A program made the translations under genes and the position numbers. The notes beneath the pieces are model-generated. The model saw nothing but the letters and a program-made list of their open reading frames with translations. It searched no databases and was not told where the DNA came from. Below, in pieces: positions 9,693 through 18,623 of a stretch of DNA of 64,000 bases. The stretch comes from Rhodopseudomonas infernalis. Its GTDB lineage: Bacteria; Pseudomonadota; Alphaproteobacteria; Rhizobiales; Xanthobacteraceae. Location: contig NZ_JAJNAL010000001.1 of the NCBI RefSeq assembly GCF_022271405.1, positions 248,001-312,000 of the forward strand, written 5' to 3'. Numbering within the stretch: position 1 is the stretch's first letter; the number at the start of each line of letters is the position of its first letter.

Positions 9693-9722
9693 GACCCGCC
9701 CGGGGGGACAACCGGGCGGGTC
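9693..9722 (-). terminator. Terminator of the sigma/anti-sigma transcript
   Basis: Eleven-base GC stem GACCCGCCCGG/CCGGGCGGGTC. Read on the minus strand it is followed by CCTTTTCTTT. It lies about 220 bases past the anti-sigma stop. The rest of 9480-9942 holds no convincing gene. Confidence 0.8.
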
Positions 9723-9942
9723 ACAAGCCATATTGGCGCTGGGGTGGATGGGCGCTCGCGCCGAATACAGCCTCGTTGGGGCTTTGCGCTCCCACAACGA
9801 TTGGTCAGCGGGACAACACCAAACGTTCAATGCGGTTGCGAATTTTTTGTAGATTGAGAGAGGTGGCGTGGACGCGAGCCGGCAAGCTGCCGACATGACC
9901 GTCTGCACAAACAAACCAAGCGGCGGTCAGGGTTTGTGGTCG

Positions 9943-10806
9943 TCAGGGCGCCGGGAGCGCCATCGTGACGAGCGGCTCCTTTTCCAACCGGGCGATCAGG
10001 CGGGCCTGATCCTGCTGCGACTTTGCCCCCGCAAGCTGCAGGCGGAAGACCCCACCCTTGCTACTGTCGATCACCGAGGCCTGATAGCTGTCGAGCAGCG
10101 CGGTGATGTCGGAGATCCGGGCATCCGGCGCAAACCGGACAAAGACACGCTGGCTGATGTCGCCGCCGAGGCTGCGCGTCAGAGGCGCAGCGCGCTGCAT
10201 CGCAGGCGCTGACAGCGATGGACCCGGGGCAGGTGCCGCGACCGGCGGTGCCGCAGCAGCGGGCGGCGACGCCGGCGCCGGGGCGGGCGGCGCCTGGACA
10301 CGTTCCGCCTCGTTCCGCGGCGCAGGCGCGCGATCGTATTGCGGTTGATAGGTGCCGGTTTCGAGCACGCCGCCCGGCGACCACACCAGCATCGCGCCGA
10401 TCAGCCCCGCTTGTACCACCAGGGCCGTGCTGGCTAGAGAAGCCGACCAGGTCAGCACCTTCGGCGAGAGACTCTTCACGAATGAGGCGAAGCGAGTTCC
10501 AAAACTCCGCCCTGCCGCTTTGAAGCCGACTTGCGCAGACCGCGCCGGCTCGGCATCGATCGCCGAGAACAGCTTCTGCATGGCCCTGGACGAGGGCACG
10601 CCGAGGCTCTCGTTCAGCTCGATCGTCGAGGCATATTCTTCGAGTACGGCGGCATATTGCTTGGCGAGGTCGGGATCGCGTTCGAGCGCCTCGGCGACAC
10701 GGCGCGTGTCGCGGGCGCTCAGCGTGCCGGCCGCATACCACGGCAGCAGCGCTTCGAGGTCGCCCGGCTCCTGATGCTCAAGCATCGATTTGCTCATCGC
10801 CATCAT
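9943..10806 (-). CDS. Membrane anti-sigma factor
   Basis: 287 residues. The start ATG 10806 overlaps the sigma factor stop (ATGA), so translation is coupled. The N-terminal 90 residues (EALLPWYAAGTLSARDTRRVAEAL) resemble the helical anti-sigma domain, but the His-x3-Cys-x2-Cys zinc motif of the ZAS group is absent. One membrane segment lies at about 119-144. The periplasmic part begins with a long Pro/Ala linker (PPAPAPASPPAAAAPP) and ends in a compact domain (RVFVRFAPDARISDITALLDSYQ) resembling a ferredoxin-like alpha/beta unit. It should hold the sigma factor at the membrane and release it on an envelope signal. The partner is assigned by gene coupling and is quite secure; the signal is unknown. 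Confidence 0.85.
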   Translation of the reverse strand: MMAMSKSMLEHQEPGDLEALLPWYAAGTLSARDTRRVAEALERDPDLAKQYAAVLEEYASTIELNESLGVPSSRAMQKLFSAIDAEPARSAQVGFKAAGRSFGTRFASFVKSLSPKVLTWSASLASTALVVQAGLIGAMLVWSPGGVLETGTYQPQYDRAPAPRNEAERVQAPPAPAPASPPAAAAPPVAAPAPGPSLSAPAMQRAAPLTRSLGGDISQRVFVRFAPDARISDITALLDSYQASVIDSSKGGVFRLQLAGAKSQQDQARLIARLEKEPLVTMALPAP

Positions 10807-11372
10807 GGCCAGCCTCGCTGCACGCCGGCTGCCTGAAGCAGATCGGCCAGTTTCTTGCGCGCGTAAAACAGTCGGGTCTTCACGGTGTTCTCCGGAATGC
10901 CGACGATATTGGCGACCTCTTCCACCGATTTCTCGTGGTAGTAGACGAGATCGACGATTTCCCGATGGTCAGGCGAAAGCCCTTCCAGGCACTTTCGCAA
11001 CGCATTGCCTGTGTCCTTTTTCTGGACAGTCACTTCCGGATCGTCGGAAGGGTCTTCGATCGCGGCAGCGGATTCGTCGTCGAGTTCGGCGTCCTTACGG
11101 CGTCGCATCGCCGACAGCGCCTTGAACCGCGTGATCGCCAGCAGCCAAGTGGAAACAGCTGACCGTCCTTCGAACTTCCCCGCCTGGCGCCAGACGTCCA
11201 GAAAAACCTCGCTGATAAGGTCTTCGGCGGTCTGTTCGTTCCGCACCAGCCGCAGTCCGAAGCGATAGACCCGAACGTGATGCCTGCCATAAAGCACCTG
11301 CATCGCCATCCGGTCGCCCTGGGCGATCCGCGCGATCAGTTCCTCGTCCGCAGTCCCCTGCCTGGTATTCAC
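10803..11372 (-). CDS. ECF-type RNA polymerase sigma factor
   Basis: 189 residues from GTG 11372, which follows a GAGG site; the longer frame to 11498 has an unrelated leader. Region 2 is DLISEVFLDVWRQAGKFEGRS with the following AVSTWLLAITRFKAL segment, and region 4 is LSPDHREIVDLVYYHEKSVEEVANIVGIPENTVKTRLFYARKKL, a helix-turn-helix that reads the -35 element. Regions 1.1 and 3 are absent, as in ECF sigmas. The anti-sigma gene overlaps its stop. ECF pairs usually autoregulate; I looked for a GGAAC-type -35 upstream and found no well-spaced match. Confidence 0.93.
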   Translation of the reverse strand: MNTRQGTADEELIARIAQGDRMAMQVLYGRHHVRVYRFGLRLVRNEQTAEDLISEVFLDVWRQAGKFEGRSAVSTWLLAITRFKALSAMRRRKDAELDDESAAAIEDPSDDPEVTVQKKDTGNALRKCLEGLSPDHREIVDLVYYHEKSVEEVANIVGIPENTVKTRLFYARKKLADLLQAAGVQRGWP

Positions 11373-11777
11373 TGGCCGCCTCGCACGATAGGTCGGACGA
11401 AACCCGCGGAAGGTTCGAAAATAAAAGGCAAATTTATCATCCTGGCCGACTGCAGCAGCCCAACTGTGAGGTTGAGCACAGATGCAAATACCTTTCACCA
11501 GCGCCGCGAGTCCACCTTCCTCGAGGGTTGATCTTTAGCTCGATTCGCCAGCTGCAACCTGGCCAGGGGCATTTTCATTCCCCGTCCTTGCCCGCTTGGT
11601 GCCCGCTCCCAACGCCGCCAGCCCCCGTGGAACACCATCTGGAGGCTCGGCATTCGAAAATAGTTCAATTTGAGCAAACGCATAGACAGGCCACCGCGGG
11701 GAACTACGAAACTCAGGATACGAAACCTAAAGGCTTTCCTCGTAAGTTCCCTTAACTCACACGCATCGAAGCGCACG
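11373..11777. other. Divergent intergenic region
   Basis: These 405 bases lie between the ECF sigma gene and the diguanylate cyclase gene. They should contain both promoters, but no operator, RNA or gene could be supported. Confidence 0.55.
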
Positions 11778-12923
11778 ATGAATTCAACTGCCGCAACTCC
11801 GGGCCTCTCATCAGTGCCAGCGGACGAGGTCGATTGGGCCCGGACGCTCGCGGTCCGTGCCAAGCGGATGAAGCAGCGGCGGCAGATCTTCGACCTCGTT
11901 GCCGTCAGTTATCTGATCGATGCAGCGCTGCTGCTGATGTACGCGTTCGCGGACACAATTCCTTTCGGCATCGTGCCTGCCTATCTTGCCGCTGTTCTGC
12001 TGATCATGGTCGCGACCATAGCGCTGTCCGAGCATGGCTTTCATGATCGTCATAAGGATTTTTTCCTGGTCTTGCCGACCTTGGCTGTCAACATGGCGTT
12101 GGCCCTCGGCTTTATGGTTTGGGTGCCGCAGGCGGCCTTCGTGTTCATGGGCGCGCTGCTGATTCTTTTCAGCGTCGCTTCGCTTCACGCCAGCCGCAAG
12201 CAGAGCCTGGTCGGCTGGAGCGTGATGACGATCGCGCTGGCGATGCTGTTCCTATTGAATGATCGCCCTATTTCCGTGCCGGGCGGCTCGATGCTCGAAC
12301 GTCTGACGACGCTCCTGGTGCTGGTGCTGACGATCGGCCGCTGCATGTTCGTCGGCATGTACTCTGCCAGCCTGCGGGAGACGCTTTACAAACGCGGCGT
12401 GGAATTGCGCGAAGCCTATCAGCGGATCGAGGAGCTCGCGGAGCTCGACGAGCTCACCGGCGCATTCAACCGCCGCTGCATCATGCGGATGCTCAACGAA
12501 GAGATCGACCGCGCCGAACGCAACGGTACGCCGCTTTCACTGGCATTGATCGATCTCGACTGGTTCAAGCGCATCAACGACGGCTTCGGTCATCCGATCG
12601 GCGATGAGGTGCTCCGCACCTTCGCCATCACCATCTTCGCCAACATTCGCAGCTTCGATCGCTTCGGCCGCTACGGCGGCGAGGAATTTCTGTTGCTGCT
12701 ACCCAATACATCGCGCGAGGAAGCGCACGCCATGCTGGAGCGACTGCGTGAGATCGTCGCAGAACTCGACTGGACGGCTTTTTCGCCGCGCATGCAGGTG
12801 ACCCTCTCCGCGGGCATCGCCACGATGACGCTCGGCGAAACCGCCGATGCCGCCCTCGCCCGCTCTGACAGCGCGCTCTACACCGCCAAGGAAATGGGAC
12901 GTAACCGGATTTTCACGATCTGA
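11778..12923 (+). CDS. Membrane diguanylate cyclase (GGDEF)
   Basis: 381 residues from ATG 11778; the upstream extension to 11670 lacks a ribosome site. About six membrane helices occupy residues 35-215, with little periplasmic sequence. The C-terminal domain begins DELTGAFNRRCIM and has an intact active site RYGGEEF, so it should make cyclic di-GMP. An RSFD motif ends five residues before GGEEF, which is the canonical RxxD inhibitory site for product feedback. No EAL domain is present. The membrane part resembles the integral-membrane sensors of many alphaproteobacterial cyclases; its input is unknown. It is followed in the same direction by a DUF2336 gene 35 bases on. Confidence 0.93.
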   Translation: MNSTAATPGLSSVPADEVDWARTLAVRAKRMKQRRQIFDLVAVSYLIDAALLLMYAFADTIPFGIVPAYLAAVLLIMVATIALSEHGFHDRHKDFFLVLPTLAVNMALALGFMVWVPQAAFVFMGALLILFSVASLHASRKQSLVGWSVMTIALAMLFLLNDRPISVPGGSMLERLTTLLVLVLTIGRCMFVGMYSASLRETLYKRGVELREAYQRIEELAELDELTGAFNRRCIMRMLNEEIDRAERNGTPLSLALIDLDWFKRINDGFGHPIGDEVLRTFAITIFANIRSFDRFGRYGGEEFLLLLPNTSREEAHAMLERLREIVAELDWTAFSPRMQVTLSAGIATMTLGETADAALARSDSALYTAKEMGRNRIFTI

Positions 12924-12958
12924 AGAATTCAGATTTGAACGCGACGCCAGGATGGACG

Positions 12959-14113
12959 ATGAGCTCTCAGCCGGCCCTTACCGCCGCCAATCTCCTCGAT
13001 GAACTGCAGGCCACGCTGATGCACGGAACGGTCGCGCGCCGGGTCGAGACCCTGCGCCGCGTCACCGATCTGTATCTCGATGGCGAGGTCGACTACAGCG
13101 ACGATCAGGTCACGGTGTTCGACGACGTCTTCAACTGCCTCGTCAGGAATATCGAATGCAACGCCAAGGTGCTGCTGGCACAGCGGCTGGCCCAGGTGAA
13201 GGCGCCGCCGCGGATCATCCATCACCTTGCCTTCGAAGACATGATCGAGATCGCAGCGCCGGTGCTGTCGCATTCCGAGCAGCTCGACGACGCCGCCTTG
13301 ATTGCGAACGCCCGCACCAAGAGTCAGCGACATATGCTGGCGATCTCGACCCGTCGTTCGCTCAGCGGCGCGGTCACCGACGTGTTGGTCGAGCTCGGTA
13401 GCCAGGATGTGGTCCACAGCACCGTGCGCAACCCCGGCGCGGAGTTTTCCGACAGCGGTTACTCCACCCTGGTCAAGCGGGCCGAACTGGACGAGGCCCT
13501 CGCGACCGAACTGAGCCGTCGCGCCATCCCGCGCGCCCAAGTGCTCAAGATGATCGCGCTCGCTTCGGCCTCCGTGCGGGAGAAGCTCAAGGCCGCCAAT
13601 CCGGACGCGGCCGCCGAGGTGAGTAGCGCGGTGAAGACGGCGACCCGGCTGGCACGCTCCGCGCCGGCAGCGATCAGCCGTCAGACCAACATCGCTCATG
13701 GACTGGTTCGAGCGCTTTATGAAGAAGGCCGTATCAACGAAGAGCAGATCTACATCTTCGCCAACGAACGCAAATTCGACGAACTCAACCAGGCCATTGC
13801 CTGCCTCGCCGGCACGTCGGTAGAGACCGCTGAAGCCTTGATGGTCGAATCCCGCGACGAGGGCCTGTTGATTCTCGCCAAGGTCTGCAAGCTGAGCTGG
13901 AGCACCGTCAAAGCGATCATCCGGATGCGCGACGAGCTGACCAGCGCGAAGTCTGGCGATCTCGAGGAGTGCCGATTCACCTACGAACGGCTGCGCACCT
14001 CGACCGCGCAGCAGGTGCTGCGCTTTCACCGGATGCAGCAATCCACCGCGGTCGCCAAGCCGCCGGCCGCCTGCGCGGCCGGCGGCATGGGCCCATCACC
14101 ACCGGGTGCGTAA
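12959..14113 (+). CDS. DUF2336 protein
   Basis: 384 residues from ATG 12959, largely alpha-helical, no signal peptide. HEAT-like helical pairs recur along the protein (DDVFNCLVRNIECNAKVLLAQRLAQVKAPPRIIHHLA and later blocks), matching DUF2336, a family frequent in Rhizobiales and of unknown function. It lies 35 bases after the diguanylate cyclase, suggesting a two-gene operon and perhaps a cyclic di-GMP link. The C terminus is Ala/Pro/Gly-rich and is encoded over a perfect hairpin. The last 18 bases overlap the 3' end of the convergent TonB receptor gene. Confidence 0.8.
   Translation: MSSQPALTAANLLDELQATLMHGTVARRVETLRRVTDLYLDGEVDYSDDQVTVFDDVFNCLVRNIECNAKVLLAQRLAQVKAPPRIIHHLAFEDMIEIAAPVLSHSEQLDDAALIANARTKSQRHMLAISTRRSLSGAVTDVLVELGSQDVVHSTVRNPGAEFSDSGYSTLVKRAELDEALATELSRRAIPRAQVLKMIALASASVREKLKAANPDAAAEVSSAVKTATRLARSAPAAISRQTNIAHGLVRALYEEGRINEEQIYIFANERKFDELNQAIACLAGTSVETAEALMVESRDEGLLILAKVCKLSWSTVKAIIRMRDELTSAKSGDLEECRFTYERLRTSTAQQVLRFHRMQQSTAVAKPPAACAAGGMGPSPPGA
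14059..14086. other. Perfect 12-bp GC hairpin at overlapping gene ends
   Basis: GCCGCCGGCCGC pairs perfectly with GCGGCCGGCGGC around a CTGC tetraloop. It lies inside the last codons of the DUF2336 gene and just past the convergent TonB receptor stop. There is no T run; it may end or protect both transcripts. Confidence 0.6.
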
Positions 14114-16324
14114 ACCCGCGTAGACGGCCCGCCCCATCCCGGGATTGAACAGCGCCGACGCCGCCGTGGCGGTCTCGACCGCGATGGCGGTCGAGATGTA
14201 GCGCTTGTCGAGCAGATTGCGGGCTTCGATATAGCCGGACCAACCGGTGCCGCGATCGTAGCCGAGCTTGAAGTTCAACAGCGCATACGGATCAACCGTC
14301 AGCGTGTTGGCGTTGTCGGCGAAGAAAGCCTGGGGCATCCATTCGACGTTCGGGCCGGCATAGAAACCATTGGCGTGCTTGTACAACACCTCGGCCCGAA
14401 GCCAGTGTGCCGGCACCGCCGGGAGCTGATTATTGCCCCAGGTCGCATCGCCGTCGAACCGGAAGTCGCTGTAGGTGTAGGCGACGTTGAACCAGAATCG
14501 GTCCTCCTGCGCAAAGGTCGACTTCAGGAACGCGACGCCCAGCCCCGCCTCGACGCCTTGATGCACGGTGCGATCGGCGTTGCGGATGGTGCAGGCCCCT
14601 GGTGTCGACGGGCTGGTCAGACATTGCAGCTCGTTGCGGATGTCGGAGCGATACAGCGACACGTCCCAGGTCAGATCCGGCCGCCGGCCGCGGGTGCCGA
14701 TCTCGTAGGTGGTGGCGGTCTGTGCATTGATGTCGGTGCTCGCCGGCGACGCAAACGTGGTGACGTCGTAGGTCGGCACCTCGGCGCTGCGCGAGATGTT
14801 GCCGTACACTTGCCAGGTCGGATCGACGTCCCAGAGCAACCCGATCTTCGGACTGAACGGATTGTAGGCCCGCCGTCCCGACTGATCGCCGTTGGCCAGG
14901 AAACGGTCCTGCTGATCGCGGACGGCGTGGAGGAATTGCGCGCCCGCGACCACAGCCACATTCGGCAGAACGAAGAATGAATTCTCGCCATAGGCGGAGA
15001 CGTTCTGCGACTTCCACAGATAGGACGCCGCCAAAGGTCCCTTGGTGGCGGCGCCGATGTTCCAGTACTGGTTGATGTCGATCGTGCCATTCTGGATGTT
15101 GACGCCGGTGACCAACCGATTGCGGTAGCCGCCGATGATGCGGTCGTCGGTGACACGGGCGAAGCCGCCGTAGTCGTGAACATGGAAATCCAGCCACTGA
15201 TAGATCGGATGCATCACGTGGCGTTCGAGCACGGAAGCGCCGAAGTCCACGGTCGTCTCGTCGAATCGCAGCGTCGTCTTGTTGGCGACGCGCACGGAGT
15301 CGATGTTGCGCTGCTGATCCTGCTGCACCCACACCGGATTGGCGGCGCGTGGTGTCATCAGCGCCGCGTCCTTCGTCACCTCGCCGGGAATCTCCGAGCG
15401 CCATCGGCCTGCGTTCAGATAGAACCGTGTCTCGGCGTCCGGTGAAAACTGATAGCCGAAATTGGCATTGAGGCGCTCGGCGTCGGTCTTGCTGTGCTCG
15501 CGATAGCCGTCCTCGCGCTGCGCCGACATCGTCATGTACCAGTCGAATGGACCGGCGAAGCCGCCGACACTGGTGGCGGACTTCAGATAGCCGAAGCTGC
15601 CGCCGTCGATGCGGGCTTCGAACTCGGGCGCGTTGCGGCCGGTCGGCATCACGAAGTTGATCGCACCGCCGAGCGAATTCGCGCCGTAGCGCAGGGCATT
15701 GGCCCCCTTGTAGACCTCGACATAGCGATACGCGGTCGGATCGATCTCGAACAGATCGAACAGGCCATCGGCAGTGCTGATCGGAAGGCCGTCCATCAAG
15801 GGGATGATGCCGCGATTGCCATAAGCGCGCGACAGGCCCGACCCACGGATCGAGATACGCGCATCCGGCCCCCAGCGCTGCTGGATCAAGACGCCCGGCA
15901 CCCAGCCGAGCGCATCCTTGATGCTGTTGGCCGGCGAGTTCTTGAACTCGGTGTCGGCCACCAGCGCGACGCCGCCCGGCGTGCGCTGGATGTCCTGCCG
16001 CGCCTGCTCGGTGGTCGGCACCGTGAGGCTCGCCGAGCCAGCCGTCCCTGCCGGCTGCGCGGCCCCCGCGACCGGCTGCGCTATCGGAGCGCCGCGGCTA
16101 GCCGCGCGCATCGCCCGGCTGCCGCCGATGGCGGCGCGCGGCTTCGGCTGTACGACAGGGCGCGCCGCCTGATCCGGCGCCTGCACGGTCACCGGCGGCA
16201 GCGAGTTCGGCGAGCTCCGCGCCAAGGCGGACGGGCTCCACGACGCGGAGCACGCGATGGCAGCAGCAGAGGCCAGCAACGCGCGACGGAACGATACTGA
16301 CATCGACACCTTCAGGCGCTCCAT
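14096..16324 (-). CDS. TonB-dependent outer membrane receptor (second of a tandem pair)
   Basis: 742 residues. ATG 16324 shares its A with the upstream receptor stop (TGATG), implying coupled translation; an in-frame ATG at 16303 with an AAGG site is an alternative. A signal peptide (FRRALLASAAAIACSASW) is followed by a TonB-box-like LPPVTVQAP, an Ala/Pro/Arg spacer, the plug domain (DALGWVPGVLIQQRWG; VRGSGLSRAYGNRG; EVYKGANALRYGANSLGGAINFV) and a beta-barrel ending in aromatic TRW. Such receptors import iron chelates, copper complexes, cobalamin or other ligands using TonB energy. It is clearly paralogous to its neighbour. The ligand is unknown; a metal is inferred from the adjacent DUF2946 gene. 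Confidence 0.92.
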   Translation of the reverse strand: MERLKVSMSVSFRRALLASAAAIACSASWSPSALARSSPNSLPPVTVQAPDQAARPVVQPKPRAAIGGSRAMRAASRGAPIAQPVAGAAQPAGTAGSASLTVPTTEQARQDIQRTPGGVALVADTEFKNSPANSIKDALGWVPGVLIQQRWGPDARISIRGSGLSRAYGNRGIIPLMDGLPISTADGLFDLFEIDPTAYRYVEVYKGANALRYGANSLGGAINFVMPTGRNAPEFEARIDGGSFGYLKSATSVGGFAGPFDWYMTMSAQREDGYREHSKTDAERLNANFGYQFSPDAETRFYLNAGRWRSEIPGEVTKDAALMTPRAANPVWVQQDQQRNIDSVRVANKTTLRFDETTVDFGASVLERHVMHPIYQWLDFHVHDYGGFARVTDDRIIGGYRNRLVTGVNIQNGTIDINQYWNIGAATKGPLAASYLWKSQNVSAYGENSFFVLPNVAVVAGAQFLHAVRDQQDRFLANGDQSGRRAYNPFSPKIGLLWDVDPTWQVYGNISRSAEVPTYDVTTFASPASTDINAQTATTYEIGTRGRRPDLTWDVSLYRSDIRNELQCLTSPSTPGACTIRNADRTVHQGVEAGLGVAFLKSTFAQEDRFWFNVAYTYSDFRFDGDATWGNNQLPAVPAHWLRAEVLYKHANGFYAGPNVEWMPQAFFADNANTLTVDPYALLNFKLGYDRGTGWSGYIEARNLLDKRYISTAIAVETATAASALFNPGMGRAVYAGLRTRW

Positions 16325-18564
16325 CACCAGCGCACCTTGAAGCCCGCATAGACCGCGCGGCCGGTGCCGGGCTCGAACAGCGGCGACGAGGCGGTTGCCT
16401 TGTCGATGATGCTGGCCGAGGCGATGTAGGTCTTGTTGAGGATGTTGCGGCCCTCGATGTAGACCGAATACGGCCCGCCATTGTCGATGCCGGCCTTGAG
16501 GCCGAGCAACGCATAGGGCTCGGTCTGCAGCGTGTTGGCGCTGTCGACGTAGTAAGCCTGCGGCACCCATTCGACGTTCGGCCCGGCATAGAAGCCGTTC
16601 GGATTTTTGTAGAGCAGCTCGGCGCGGAGATAGTGCCGTGGCGCTCCCGGCAGCAGGTTGGTACCGAATTTCGCGTCGTTGTCGAAGCGGAAATCGTTCA
16701 GCGTGTAGGCCATGTTCAGCCACAGCCGATCGGCGACCGGTCCACGCTCGAACAGATTGTTGAACAGCGCGACGCCGAGCCCGGCCTCGATGCCCTGGTG
16801 AACGGTGCGGTCGGCGTTGGTGACGTTGCAATTGCCGAACGCACTGTACAGGCACAGCAGTTCGTCTTTGATCTCGGCGCGGTAGCCGGTCAGCTCCCAG
16901 GTCAGGTCCGGCCGGTTGCCGCGCGTGCCGATCTCATATGTCGTCGCGCGCTGCGGCCGGATGCTGGTGAACGGAATGGTCGGGATGCCCGGCCCCGATG
17001 CGCTTTCGCCGAAGCTCGGCACCTCGGCACTGCGCGAGATATTGGCGAAGGCCTGCCAGGTCGGATCGATCTGCCACAACAGCCCGCCCTTCGGGCTCCA
17101 CAGATTGAATTCCGTGGATCCCGACTGATTGCCATCGGACAGAACGCGGTCGCGGCGGTCGCGCGTTGCATGCAGGAACTGCGTTCCGGCCACCAGCGCG
17201 ACGTTGTGCAGGACGTAAAACGAGTCCTCGATATAAACCGAGGTGTTGGTCGACTTGTCGAGTGACGACGAAGCCAGCGCGCCCTTCTGCCCTGCGATGT
17301 TGACATACTGCTTGTTGTCGAGGCGACCGTTGAGAATATTGACGCCGGCGACCAGGCGATTGCGATAGCCGCCGATCTCGCGATCGTCGGTGACTTTGGC
17401 GAAGCCGCCATAGTCTTGATAGCGATAGTCCAGCCACTGGAAGATCGGATGCATCAGATGGCGATCGACGCCGAAGGCTCCGAGATCCACCACCGTATTG
17501 TCGAAGCGGATCGTCGTCTTGTTGGCGAGCCGCACCGTGTCGATGTTGCGCTGCTGATCGAGTGCGAGGTTGCCCGCCGCCGCGGTCTGCGGCGAGTTCA
17601 GCGCGGTGTCCTTGCTAACGGTGCCGGGAATCCGCTGACGAACGCTGTTGGCGTTGAGATAGAACCGCGTCTCGATGTCCGGGGTGATCTGGTAGCCGAT
17701 ATTCCCGCTCAGCCTATAGGCCTGTCCGTTGCTGTGGTCGCGAAAGCCCTCCGCGGCTTGCGCAGATGCGGTGACGTATCCGTCCCACGCGCCGTTGACG
17801 CCGCCGGCATTGGCCTGCAGCCGCCGATAGCCGAACGCGCCGGCGTCGACGCTGACGCCGTTTGGAAACGGATCACGCCCCGTCTTGGTGACGAAGTTGA
17901 TCGCGCCGCCGAGCGAATTGGCGCCGAACTGCAGCGCGTTGGCCCCCTTGTACACCGCGACGTATTTATACGCCGTCGGATCAATCTCCTGAAAATCCCC
18001 ATAGCCATCGGCGGTGTTGATCGGGATGCCGTCCATGTAGAGCTGCACGCCGCGCAGATGGAAATTGCGCGACAGGCCTGAGCCGCGAACCGACAGCCGC
18101 GTGTCGTCGCCCCATTTCGGCTGCGCGAACACGCCGGGCACGTAGTCGAGAATGTCCTTGATGGTGTTGGACACTGTCGAGCTCCGATAGGCGTTCGCCG
18201 GCACCAGCGCGACGCCGCCCGGCGTCTGCTGGATGTCGGCGAGCGCCTGCTGCACGGTCAGCACGGTCAGCGCAGGCCCCCGCGCAGTTGCCCGCGGAAC
18301 TGCGGTCGGCGCGACAGCTGGCGTCGGCGCAACGGCCGGCGTGACGCGAGGGCTTCGTGATGCGCTGCGCTGCTGCAGCCGCGTGCGCGGCGCTGCCTGG
18401 CGCGCCTGCTCGGGCGCCTGCACGGTGACAGGTGGCAGCACGGACTGCCGACTCTGGGCGAGCGCAGGCAACGTGAACAGCGATGTGGTGACGATGGACG
18501 TGGCGACGAGCGCTGCAGCGTGCGCGAGCACGGGACAGCGCCGCCGCGAAGAAGCGGACGACAT
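16324..18564 (-). CDS. TonB-dependent outer membrane receptor (first of a tandem pair)
   Basis: 746 residues from ATG 18564. A signal peptide ends near LPALAQ, then comes the TonB-box-like LPPVTVQAP and a long Pro/Ala/Arg-rich linker with repeats of APTxAV type. The plug contains TIKDILDYVPGVFAQ, VRGSGLSRNFHLRG, and YKGANALQFGANSLGGAINFV; the barrel ends in KVRW. Plug motifs are FecA/FhuE-like. It shares extended similarity with the next gene along the whole length (for example YNGNISRSAEVP-type blocks, NADRTVHQG, FYAGPNVEW), so the pair arose by tandem duplication. It lies 60 bases after the DUF2946 gene on the same strand. Confidence 0.92.
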   Translation of the reverse strand: MSSASSRRRCPVLAHAAALVATSIVTTSLFTLPALAQSRQSVLPPVTVQAPEQARQAAPRTRLQQRSASRSPRVTPAVAPTPAVAPTAVPRATARGPALTVLTVQQALADIQQTPGGVALVPANAYRSSTVSNTIKDILDYVPGVFAQPKWGDDTRLSVRGSGLSRNFHLRGVQLYMDGIPINTADGYGDFQEIDPTAYKYVAVYKGANALQFGANSLGGAINFVTKTGRDPFPNGVSVDAGAFGYRRLQANAGGVNGAWDGYVTASAQAAEGFRDHSNGQAYRLSGNIGYQITPDIETRFYLNANSVRQRIPGTVSKDTALNSPQTAAAGNLALDQQRNIDTVRLANKTTIRFDNTVVDLGAFGVDRHLMHPIFQWLDYRYQDYGGFAKVTDDREIGGYRNRLVAGVNILNGRLDNKQYVNIAGQKGALASSSLDKSTNTSVYIEDSFYVLHNVALVAGTQFLHATRDRRDRVLSDGNQSGSTEFNLWSPKGGLLWQIDPTWQAFANISRSAEVPSFGESASGPGIPTIPFTSIRPQRATTYEIGTRGNRPDLTWELTGYRAEIKDELLCLYSAFGNCNVTNADRTVHQGIEAGLGVALFNNLFERGPVADRLWLNMAYTLNDFRFDNDAKFGTNLLPGAPRHYLRAELLYKNPNGFYAGPNVEWVPQAYYVDSANTLQTEPYALLGLKAGIDNGGPYSVYIEGRNILNKTYIASASIIDKATASSPLFEPGTGRAVYAGFKVRW

Positions 18565-18623
18565 AGATGAAACTCCGGGAGCTGAAGTGACGAGGACATA
18601 CGCGCCGCAAGCGGCGCAGGTCG

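Noticed and set aside
11373-11500. An ECF autoregulatory promoter (GGAAC-type -35) upstream of the sigma gene
   Set aside because: A GAACC and a CGTC occur on the minus strand but only about 12 bases apart, too close for an ECF promoter.
14096-16855. TonB receptor starting at 16855 (919 codons)
   Set aside because: The first 177 codons are Arg/His-rich translation of the upstream receptor in the wrong frame. The signal peptide begins near 16324-16303.
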